64,000 nt of DNA from assembly GCF_009707955.1 (NCBI RefSeq), contig NZ_WMDQ01000013.1, positions 1-64,000 on the forward strand, in the 5' to 3' direction. A model generated the notes under the pieces. That model did no database searches. It was not told where the DNA came from and was given only the letters and a program-made list of their open reading frames with translations. The DNA is from Flavobacterium sp. LC2016-13 (GTDB taxonomy: Bacteria > Bacteroidota > Bacteroidia > Flavobacteriales > Flavobacteriaceae). The position numbers and the translations under genes are program-made. This document shows positions 44,551 through 51,344 of this stretch, in pieces (position 1 is the stretch's first letter; every line of letters begins with the position of its first letter).

Positions 44551-45333
44551 ATGAACTACGAAAATCTTTTAATTTCAATTGAAGAAAAAATTGCAACCGT
44601 AACGATTAACAGACCTACAAAATTGAACGCTTTGAACAAAGCGACAATTAGCGACTTGAGTAAAGCAATAAAATTATTAGGAAAAAATGATGATGTCCGC
44701 GTGATTATTATTACCGGAAGTGGCGAAAAAGCATTTGTGGCTGGAGCTGATATTTCAGAATTTGCCAATTACACGATTGTTGAAGGCGCGCAATTAGCTG
44801 CCGAAGGACAAGAATCGTTATTTGATTTTATAGAAAATTTAAAGAAACCCGTAATTGCTGCCGTTAACGGTTTTGCATTAGGCGGAGGATTAGAATTGGC
44901 AATGGCTTGCCATTTCAGAGTAGCGTCAGATAATGCCAAAATGGGATTGCCGGAAGTAACTTTAGGATTAATCCCGGGTTATGGCGGCACACAGCGTTTG
45001 CCACAATTAGTAGGGAAAGGCCGTGCAATGGAAATGATTATGACTGCAGCCATGATTTCTGCAGAAGAAGCCAAACAATACGGATTAGTAAATCATGTAG
45101 TTCCACAAGCAGAACTTTTAGATTTTGCAACAGGAATTGCTCAAAAAATAATTAAAAATGCTCCTTTTGCAATTGGAAGAGCGATAAGAGCTATTAATGC
45201 CAATTATAAAGATGGCAAAGATGGTTTTGAAACCGAGATAAAATCATTCGGAAAATGTTTCGGAACCCAGGATTTTAAAGAAGGAACAACTGCGTTTTTA
45301 GAAAAACGTAAAGCCGAATTTACTGGAAAATAA
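44551..45333 (+). CDS. Enoyl-CoA hydratase/isomerase family protein
   Basis: A 260-residue crotonase-fold enzyme, ten bases after the kinase gene. The ATG at 44551 gives the usual start (MNYENLLISIEEKIATVTINRP). The oxyanion loop residues lie in FVAGADISEFA and GFALGGGLELAMACHFRVAS. The catalytic Glu is in LPEVTLGLIPGYGGTQRLP, as in short-chain enoyl-CoA hydratases that hydrate trans-2-enoyl-CoA in beta-oxidation. Length is typical. Confidence 0.93.
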   Translation: MNYENLLISIEEKIATVTINRPTKLNALNKATISDLSKAIKLLGKNDDVRVIIITGSGEKAFVAGADISEFANYTIVEGAQLAAEGQESLFDFIENLKKPVIAAVNGFALGGGLELAMACHFRVASDNAKMGLPEVTLGLIPGYGGTQRLPQLVGKGRAMEMIMTAAMISAEEAKQYGLVNHVVPQAELLDFATGIAQKIIKNAPFAIGRAIRAINANYKDGKDGFETEIKSFGKCFGTQDFKEGTTAFLEKRKAEFTGK

Positions 45334-45430
45334 TAATATACCGCAGAGTTTCGCTAAGGTTTCACAGAGATTCACAAAGAATTTAAAACTTAGAACCTTA
45401 GCATCTCAGAACCTTAGTAACTTTAAAGAA
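45334..45430. repeat. CTTAGAACCTTAG word-repeat patch
   Basis: Near 45384-45420 occur ACTTAGAACCTTAG, CTCAGAACCTTAG and related words. Similar patches lie at 21758-21800, 46561-46612, 47280-47355 and 56675-56850. No gene is present. Confidence 0.6.
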
Positions 45431-45829
45431 ATGTACGAACCAATATTCGCTCTTTTTTGCGAACGCGTAAAAGAAAGCATTCAAGCTGGCACTTTTGCCA
45501 AGCTTACTTTAGCAAAAACCATCGGTGATACCGAGATTAAAAACATTTATTTCCGTTTGGCTATAAATGAAGACAATACCTATTCTATATCATTAACAAC
45601 TCGTTATAAAACCGAAGAAATAGAAAGCCTTCATACATTAGATGAAGCTTTGTTGATTTTGGGAACTTATATTAAAAATCCGTTTTTGACAGCCCTTTTA
45701 TTCACAACAGATAACGATGTGACTTTTAAAGTAAACAAGAAAAACGCGGGAAGTATTATAGAACAAGAACCAACGTTTAAAAATGCTTCGCCGGTAATGC
45801 TCGAAATGATAGAAAAGGGGATTGTTTAG
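45431..45829 (+). CDS. Conserved-looking hypothetical protein (132 aa)
   Basis: I do not recognise a family. It is a 132-residue soluble protein without signal peptide. The pattern is a helix (FALFCERVKESIQAGTFAKL), beta-strands (KNIYFRLAINEDNTYSISLTTRYK) and a helix ending near LEMIEKGIV. No catalytic motif is evident. It follows the enoyl-CoA hydratase gene after a repeat patch, and codon use matches its neighbours, so it is probably real. Confidence 0.6.
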   Translation: MYEPIFALFCERVKESIQAGTFAKLTLAKTIGDTEIKNIYFRLAINEDNTYSISLTTRYKTEEIESLHTLDEALLILGTYIKNPFLTALLFTTDNDVTFKVNKKNAGSIIEQEPTFKNASPVMLEMIEKGIV

Positions 45830-45975
45830 AAACTTAAGTTTAATTTGTCCTGAAAGTTTTTAGAACAAAAAGATTTTTGCGTTTTGTCCTAAATAGTTAA
45901 AATCACCTCATTTACATTTATTGTAGGAAAAATACTTTATTTTCGCCTGAAATTTATAATTTAAACTAATTTCAG

Positions 45976-46449
45976 ATGAAAGTGTATACTATGCCAGAGC
46001 GACTTAAAGTTTTTATTTTACTTTTTTCGATCTTATTAATAATCACATTTGGAAGTTTATTAATAATCCCGTTTATACCTGTTTCTGTACATTCTTTTGC
46101 ATTTCGACTGCATAAATCATGGCCGCCAGAAGGTTTCTTGTTTTATGTCGTTCTTCTTTTTCTAATTTTAATGATTGCCATTTGTGTTTTATTACTTTGT
46201 GCAGTTTTCAAAAGAAAAGTGGTTTTTACAAATGATGCTATAATCAACAGTAATCTATTTAGTACCAAAAAATTAAACTTTAATGAGATAAAAGGTTTTG
46301 GAGTTGAATATTCTACACTCTATATAGAAACCAATTCTACAAGTAAAAAACGCTTAAAGATAGATTTGATAAGCCTTAATAAAACAGATAATTTACTGCA
46401 GGATTTAGAAATGAGATTTATTAATTTAGATTATCTCAAGCCAGAATAA
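45976..46449 (+). CDS. Small membrane protein with C-terminal PH-like domain
   Basis: A 157-residue protein with two membrane helices (about residues 11-33 and 54-76). The C-terminal cytosolic domain has the strand pattern of bacterial PH-like domains (VVFTNDAIINSNLFSTKKLNFNEIKGFGVEYSTLYIET). The function is unknown. The ATG at 45991 (MPERLK) is an alternative start. It is convergent with the DtxR gene, separated by a short word-repeat patch at 46561-46612. Confidence 0.6.
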   Translation: MKVYTMPERLKVFILLFSILLIITFGSLLIIPFIPVSVHSFAFRLHKSWPPEGFLFYVVLLFLILMIAICVLLLCAVFKRKVVFTNDAIINSNLFSTKKLNFNEIKGFGVEYSTLYIETNSTSKKRLKIDLISLNKTDNLLQDLEMRFINLDYLKPE

Positions 46450-46612
46450 AATGTAATTATTTGTTGGCGTGATTTTTAAGGTATTTTACCTAAAGTAATT
46501 TTGAAGTACTTTTTCAGAATGTTAGAATATATATTGTTCCTTTAAAACTTTCCATGAAAATAAAACTTAGTGTAACTCTGTGAAATCTTAGTGAATCTCT
46601 GTGAAACAATTT

Positions 46613-47266
46613 CTAAACCAGCTTTACAAATAAGTTTGAAGCAATTTTATTCGAAATAGATAATTCCTTATTATCAACTTTTATTCTAACCGATAAATCG
46701 AAAGATTCTTTAGATAGAAATTCAATTCTGGAACCCAAAGCAATTTCCTGTTTATCAAGGTATTTAAGAAATTCTGAAGAAGTATCTTTTACACCAACAC
46801 AAACTCCAATTTGATGTTCTGATAATTCTGAAAGCAGGTGTTTTTCAATTTTGATAATTCTCCCATTAGCATCCGGAATTGGATCACCATGCGGATCTTC
46901 GGTCGGATTTCCAAGAAAATCATCCAAACGGTTTATCAATTGCTCTGACTTGATATGTTCTAATTGTTCAGCAATATCGTGAACCTCATCCCAGGAAAAA
47001 TTTAGTTTTTCTACCAAAAACACTTCCCATAAACGATGTTTCCTAACAATCATTTTGGCAGCCAGTTTTCCGTTTTCCGTCAAAGAAACACCTTGATACT
47101 TTTTATAATTAACCAAATCCTTGTCTGCCAGCTTTTTCAGCATATCAGTGACAGATGAAGCTTTGGTTTCCATCATTTCTGCAATAGCGTTCGTACTTAC
47201 TTCAGTTTCCAAAGAAGCAGTTAAGTGATATATCGATTTTAGGTAGTTTTCTTCTGAGAAAGTCAT
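46613..47266 (-). CDS. DtxR/MntR family metal-dependent repressor
   Basis: A 217-residue metalloregulator. The winged helix-turn-helix (residues 1-65) has SEENYLKSIYHL and AEMMETKASSVTDMLKKLADKDLV. The dimerisation/metal domain (70-140) has RKHRLWEVFL, HDIAEQLEHI and DFLGNPTEDPHGDPIP. A C-terminal SH3-like FeoA domain covers about 150-217. It lies about 90 bp from an Nramp transporter gene on the same strand, so manganese or iron control of that gene is likely. Candidate operators are listed separately. Confidence 0.93.
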   Translation of the reverse strand: MTFSEENYLKSIYHLTASLETEVSTNAIAEMMETKASSVTDMLKKLADKDLVNYKKYQGVSLTENGKLAAKMIVRKHRLWEVFLVEKLNFSWDEVHDIAEQLEHIKSEQLINRLDDFLGNPTEDPHGDPIPDANGRIIKIEKHLLSELSEHQIGVCVGVKDTSSEFLKYLDKQEIALGSRIEFLSKESFDLSVRIKVDNKELSISNKIASNLFVKLV

Positions 47267-47279
47267 TTCTTTATTTTTT

Positions 47280-47355
47280 AAGGTTCAAAGAGGCAAAGGT
47301 TCAGAGGCTCAAAGTTTAAAAATCTTTGTTCCTTTGAACCTCTGAACCTTTGTTC
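47280..47355. repeat. Inverted AAGGTTCAGAGG word repeat between mntH and dtxR
   Basis: Words such as CAAAGGTTCAGAGG (left) and CCTCTGAACCTTTG (right) face each other around a short AT-rich centre. It can form a hairpin between the Nramp stop and the dtxR start. Confidence 0.6.
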
Positions 47356-49227
47356 CTATTTCTTAACAATCAACAAAGGTATAGAAATTTTATGTCTCAA
47401 CTTATCTACGGTTGTGCCAAATAAAATATCTTTCAGGCCAGTGTGACCGTGAGTTCCCATAACTAAAATATCAAAATTTCCTTGATTGATGATCTTCGGA
47501 ATCACGGTGTTAGGTTTTCCAAACCCAAGTTCAGTTTCGATACTGAAACCTTTCTGCGAAAGCATCTCTTTATATTCTAATAATAATTTTTCGTCGATAG
47601 TTGTTTCATGATCGTCAACGTGGCCTCCATACATTAATGCGCCAACAGTTTCTACAATATGAATTAAGGTGTATTTTGCATCGATTCCGCCAAGTTCGAA
47701 CGCATTGTTTAGTGCAGCCTCATCAGCTTTCGAAAAATCTACTGAAATCGCTATGTTTTTCTTACTGTACGTTTCTTTTGGTGCGTATTGTAATTTTAAA
47801 TGATGAGGTGAATGATTTTCAATATTCGATTTTGCTCTGGCTATAAAAGGTTTTACAACAATGTAAAGCAGCAAACCAAGAAAACCAAAAGCAAGAGGAA
47901 CAACGGTAAACCAAAGAATGGTTGGATGCGTTGAACTTTCTAACCAGGAAGTAATTTCATCATAAACCAGTTTAGCATTTAATGAAACAATAATCGAAGC
48001 AATAATCCAGGCCGCAATCTGAGTTGTTTTCGAAATATGAAAACCTTTCATTTTGGTTTTATCACTCACAAAATGAATCAGCGGAATAATAGCAAACCCC
48101 AATTGTAAGCTCAAAATTACCTGGCTCAGGATCAAAAGTTTTCCCGTTACGCTTTCTCCGTAAATTAAAATCACAACAACGGCTGGAACAATTGCAATTA
48201 AACGAGTTATAATTCGGCGAACCCAAGGTTGAATCCTTAAATTCAAATAACCTTCCATTACGATTTGTCCAGCTAAAGTTCCCGTAACAGTTGAGCTTTG
48301 CCCTGCAGCGATTAAAGCCACGGCAAATAATATTGGCGCCCATTTAGTTCCTAATAAAGGTTCAAGAAATTTGTGTGCATCCTGAATTTCGGCGACTTCA
48401 AACATTCCATTTCTATAAAATGTTGCCGCGGCCAAAATCAAAATAGCTGCATTTACAAAAAAAGCTAAGTTTAAAGCGATTGTCGAATCGATAAAATTAT
48501 ACTTCAAAGCCTGTTTAATTCCGGCAGGAGTTCTGTCGAATTTTCGGGTTTGTACCAAAGAAGAATGTAAATATAAATTGTGCGGCATAACCGTTGCACC
48601 AATAATTCCGATTGCGATATACAATGCAGCTGAACTTGGAATCGATGGAACCAATCCGTAAATTACTTTATCAAGTTCAGGTTCAGCAAAAATCATTTCA
48701 AAAATGAAAGAAAATCCAATTATGGCAACCAACACAATTATAAAAGCTTCCATTTTACGGATTCCTTTATTTATTAGGAACAAAAGAAGAAAGGTATCTA
48801 AAACGGTAATCAATACACCTTCGATTAACGGAATATCAAAAAGCAGATTAATTCCAATTGCCATTCCTAAAACTTCTGCAAGATCACAGGCAGCAATAGC
48901 AATTTCTGCCAGAAAGTATAAAATGTAGTTGATGAATTTAGAATATGTTTCTCTTGAAGCTTGTGCCAAATCGCGTTGCGTTACGATACCTAGTCGGGCA
49001 CTTAAACTCTGAAGCAACAAAGCCATTAAGTTACTCATCAATAAAACCCAAAGCAAAGAATAGCCAAACTGGCTTCCGCCGGCAATATCTGTAGCCCAGT
49101 TTCCCGGATCCATATAACCGACACTTACCAAATAAGCCGGGCCTAAAAATGCTAATATTTTTCTGAATCCTGTTTTTTTATGCTCTGTAGCAACCGATTG
49201 GTTTACTTCGTCTAAAGATCTGGTCAT
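47356..49227 (-). CDS. mntH: Nramp divalent-metal transporter fused to a universal stress domain
   Basis: A 623-residue inner-membrane metal-proton symporter. The Nramp part (residues 20-460, about eleven helices) has the metal-site DPGNWATDIAGG in TM1 and MPHNLYLHSS in TM6. After the last helix, residues 485-623 form a cytosolic UspA domain. It has the opening NIAISVDFSKADEAALNNAF and the nucleotide-binding MGTHGHTGLKDILFGTTVDKL. Plain MntH proteins end near residue 450. The fusion suggests nucleotide control of Mn(II) or Fe(II) uptake. A DtxR-like palindrome sits at its promoter. Confidence 0.93.
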   Translation of the reverse strand: MTRSLDEVNQSVATEHKKTGFRKILAFLGPAYLVSVGYMDPGNWATDIAGGSQFGYSLLWVLLMSNLMALLLQSLSARLGIVTQRDLAQASRETYSKFINYILYFLAEIAIAACDLAEVLGMAIGINLLFDIPLIEGVLITVLDTFLLLFLINKGIRKMEAFIIVLVAIIGFSFIFEMIFAEPELDKVIYGLVPSIPSSAALYIAIGIIGATVMPHNLYLHSSLVQTRKFDRTPAGIKQALKYNFIDSTIALNLAFFVNAAILILAAATFYRNGMFEVAEIQDAHKFLEPLLGTKWAPILFAVALIAAGQSSTVTGTLAGQIVMEGYLNLRIQPWVRRIITRLIAIVPAVVVILIYGESVTGKLLILSQVILSLQLGFAIIPLIHFVSDKTKMKGFHISKTTQIAAWIIASIIVSLNAKLVYDEITSWLESSTHPTILWFTVVPLAFGFLGLLLYIVVKPFIARAKSNIENHSPHHLKLQYAPKETYSKKNIAISVDFSKADEAALNNAFELGGIDAKYTLIHIVETVGALMYGGHVDDHETTIDEKLLLEYKEMLSQKGFSIETELGFGKPNTVIPKIINQGNFDILVMGTHGHTGLKDILFGTTVDKLRHKISIPLLIVKK

Positions 49228-49246
49228 TGTAAATATGTTGTTTTAA

Positions 49247-49279
49247 CAAATATATATAAAAATTATATTCGTTTAACAA
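49247..49279 (-). promoter_or_regulatory. mntH promoter
   Basis: On the minus strand, TTG (49279-49277), a 22-bp spacer and TATATTTG (49254-49247) precede the ATG by 19 bp. The spacer is at the long end of the usual range. Confidence 0.5.
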
Positions 49280-49283
49280 TATT

Positions 49284-49299
49284 TTTAGGCGAGTCTAAA
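49284..49299. promoter_or_regulatory. Candidate DtxR/MntR operator at mntH
   Basis: TTTAGGCGAGTCTAAA has the inverted half-sites TTTAG and CTAAA six bases apart. It lies four bases upstream of the mntH -33 element. The same TTTAG-N6-CTAAA frame covers the promoter of the TonB-dependent receptor. Confidence 0.5.
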
Positions 49300-49301
49300 T
49301 C

Positions 49302-49694
49302 TTAGGTGTTAGAATTTAAACAATTCGGACATAATCCTGATAGCGTAAAGTTTATATCATTGACTTTATAGTTGTGCGGAATAATATAACTCGGCTTTAC
49401 ATTTTCAAGACAAGTTACTTCATGACAGTTTTCACAACTAAAATGTGCATGATTATGAATGTGTACACGTTGCGCATTATGATGGCATTTTGCATATTTT
49501 ACAGTTCCGTCAAGATTGACAACTTTATGAATTACGTCATCATTAACCAGACGATCCAAGACTCTGTAAATCGTAACACGATCACACAAATCGTTAGTTT
49601 GTTTTTGAATTTCGGTATGAGACAAAGCAGTTTTAGATTTGGTCAAAATCTGTAAAACGGCCGTCTTTGCTGCTGTATTACGGGTTGTTTTCAT
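49302..49694 (-). CDS. Fur family metal-responsive repressor (Zur-like)
   Basis: A 130-residue repressor. The ATG at 49694 (MKTTRNTAAKTAVLQIL) is the real start; the upstream frame to 49784 is Cys-rich noise running through the operator region. The winged helix has LCDRVTIYRVLDRLVNDDVIHKV. The regulatory metal site is HIHNHAHFSCENCHEVTCLE, and the structural zinc is bound by CENC and CPNC. It is divergent from a MerC gene, with palindromes in the shared 93-bp gap. Zinc is the likely effector, but Fur or Mur roles are possible. Confidence 0.92.
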   Translation of the reverse strand: MKTTRNTAAKTAVLQILTKSKTALSHTEIQKQTNDLCDRVTIYRVLDRLVNDDVIHKVVNLDGTVKYAKCHHNAQRVHIHNHAHFSCENCHEVTCLENVKPSYIIPHNYKVNDINFTLSGLCPNCLNSNT

Positions 49695-49718
49695 ATTATA
49701 TAAATTAAAAATAATATC

Positions 49719-49768
49719 GCAACAATGTTGCAATTGATAATTTCTTGTATATTTGCAACAAAATTGCA
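49719..49768. promoter_or_regulatory. Tandem Fur/Zur-like palindromes over the merC promoter
   Basis: GCAACAATGTTGC (49719-49731) and TGCAACAAAATTGCA (49754-49768) are inverted repeats built from the same TGCAA/TTGCA words. The first covers the -33 TTG (49728-49730) and the second overlaps the end of the -7 box TATATTTG (49748-49755), with 17 bp between the two boxes. This is a typical repressor arrangement for the divergent fur and merC genes. Confidence 0.65.
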
Positions 49769-49787
49769 TTAAGCAAATGTACATGAA

Positions 49788-50141
49788 ATGAAGAAATCTA
49801 CCACATCTTTTTACGATATTTTAGGAATTTCGAGTGCAACCATTTGTCTGGTTCACTGTTTGGTTTTTCCGCTTCTTACTATTCTGCCTTTAGGCATAAA
49901 TCACAATCCATTTATCGATTTGGTTTTTGCGACGATAGGTTTATTGGCAATTCTCAAAATTATAAAAAAATCAAATCTTTTAGTAGCTGCTACTTTGATT
50001 GTTTCAATGTCTTTGATTTGGATTAATGTTTTAACCGAAATCATATTAGACATTCATCTTGATCTAATTTTTATTGGAGGCATCGGAATGATTATCGGAC
50101 ATTTTATGAATTACAGATTGCATAAAAATACAAATCATTAA
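49788..50141 (+). CDS. MerC domain membrane protein
   Basis: A 117-residue inner-membrane protein with four helices. It carries the MerC signature ISSATICLVHCLVFPLL with a Cys pair in TM1, and GIGMIIGHFMNYRLHK at the end. MerC-type proteins bind or pass Hg(II) or other soft metals, and in Bacteroidota they often sit beside Zur-like regulators. It is divergent from the Fur gene and is followed ten bases later by a flavoprotein gene. Confidence 0.88.
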   Translation: MKKSTTSFYDILGISSATICLVHCLVFPLLTILPLGINHNPFIDLVFATIGLLAILKIIKKSNLLVAATLIVSMSLIWINVLTEIILDIHLDLIFIGGIGMIIGHFMNYRLHKNTNH

Positions 50142-50151
50142 ACACTTAATT

Positions 50152-51060
50152 ATGATAGAACAAAAACATTTTGAAGTTATTATTATTGGAGGAAGTTACA
50201 GCGGACTTTCTGCAGCAATGAGTTTAGGTCGTTCTTTACGACAGGTTTTAGTAATCGATAGTGGTTTGCCTTGTAACAGACAAACGCCATATTCTCATAA
50301 TTTCATTACACAAGACGGAGAAAAACCACAGGTAATTTCGGCAAAAGCCAAAATTCAAGTTGATTTTTACGATACGGTGCAATTTTATAACGGACTTGCC
50401 ATAAGCGCAATTAAAACAGCAAATGAATTTGAAATCAAAACTGAATCATGCAAAGTGTTCACTGCCAGAAAAATGCTGTTTGCAACCGGAGTTAAAGATT
50501 TGCTTCCGGAAATTAATGGTTTTGCTGAATGCTGGGGAATTTCAATCCTACATTGTCCGTATTGTCATGGTTATGAAGTCAAAAAAGAGAAAACTGCGAT
50601 TATTGCTAATGGAGATATAGGATTTGATTTTGCAAAGCTGATTTCAAATTGGACAAAAGATTTAAGATTATGCACCAATGGAAAATCAACTTTGACTTTA
50701 GAACAAACTGAAATACTTAAGAAACATGATGTTCAAATTTTCGAAGAAGAAATAGATTCCTTTGAACACAAAGAAGGATATGTCAAAAACATCATTTTCA
50801 AAAACAAGGAAAAGGTTGCCGTAAAAGCCGTTTATGCAAGACCGCCATTTGAGCAGCATTGCTCTTTGCCGGTAGATTTGGGCTGTGATATAAACGAACA
50901 AGGTTTATTAAAAGTCGATGCGATGCAAAAAACAAACATTGCAGGTATTTATGGGAGCGGAGATTGTACTACTCAAATGCGATCTGTGGCAATTGCGGTT
51001 TCTACAGGATCTTTCGCCGGAGCAGTAATTAATAAAGAACTAATTGATGAGGATTTTTGA
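50152..51060 (+). CDS. NAD(P)/FAD-dependent thioredoxin-reductase-like protein
   Basis: A 302-residue flavoprotein. The FAD-binding GGSYSGLSAAMSLGRS is at residues 12-27, a CxxC redox pair lies in LHCPYCHGYEV, and the final FAD motif is IAGIYGSGDCTTQMRSVAIAVSTG. The NADPH domain is short and its glycine motif is degenerate (TAIIANGDIGFDFAKL), so the physiological partner is uncertain. It is in one operon with merC, suggesting a link to metal or thiol stress. Confidence 0.88.
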   Translation: MIEQKHFEVIIIGGSYSGLSAAMSLGRSLRQVLVIDSGLPCNRQTPYSHNFITQDGEKPQVISAKAKIQVDFYDTVQFYNGLAISAIKTANEFEIKTESCKVFTARKMLFATGVKDLLPEINGFAECWGISILHCPYCHGYEVKKEKTAIIANGDIGFDFAKLISNWTKDLRLCTNGKSTLTLEQTEILKKHDVQIFEEEIDSFEHKEGYVKNIIFKNKEKVAVKAVYARPPFEQHCSLPVDLGCDINEQGLLKVDAMQKTNIAGIYGSGDCTTQMRSVAIAVSTGSFAGAVINKELIDEDF

Positions 51061-51344
51061 AGTTTATAAAGTTTAAATAGCCCCTAGCTTCAGCTAGGGG
51101 AATTTGATTTGAATCGAAACGGGACTTAGCCAAATTGTATCGGTTTGGCTAAAGCCCTATTCGTTTCATTTATATTTTCATCCAGCTAAAGCTGGACGTT
51201 ATTGAATTTGTTTTATTTCTCTTTAAATCTTTAGGCAAATAGAAATATAACATATTGACAAATCTAAAGTTATAAATTTCTAAATTTAAAATCATTATTT
51301 GTCAAATATAATTTTTAGATTTGTCTAAAATTAATTTTACCAAG
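51061..51344. repeat. Gap with three hairpin repeats before the TonB receptor
   Basis: No gene is seen. A perfect 9-bp hairpin CCCCTAGCT/AGCTAGGGG (51081-51100) could terminate the merC operon. An imperfect one (51121-51134 with 51144-51157, around TTAGCCAAA/TTTGGCTAA) and TCCAGCTAAAGCTGGA (51181-51196) follow. The last 100 bp hold the receptor's promoter and operator-like sites. Confidence 0.7.
51314..51329. promoter_or_regulatory. Candidate DtxR/MntR operator over the TonB-receptor promoter
   Basis: TTTAGATTTGTCTAAA (arms extend to TTTTAGA and TCTAAAA) covers the -7 box TAGATTTG (51316-51323). It has the same TTTAG-N6-CTAAA layout as the mntH site. A 12-bp inverted copy of its left part occurs at 51257-51268, and a further TTTAG half-site at 51230. 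Confidence 0.55.

Noticed and set aside
49695..49784. N-terminal extension of the Fur protein
   Set aside because: The stretch is rich in Cys, Tyr and Asn, is not family-like, and covers the operator and promoter region.
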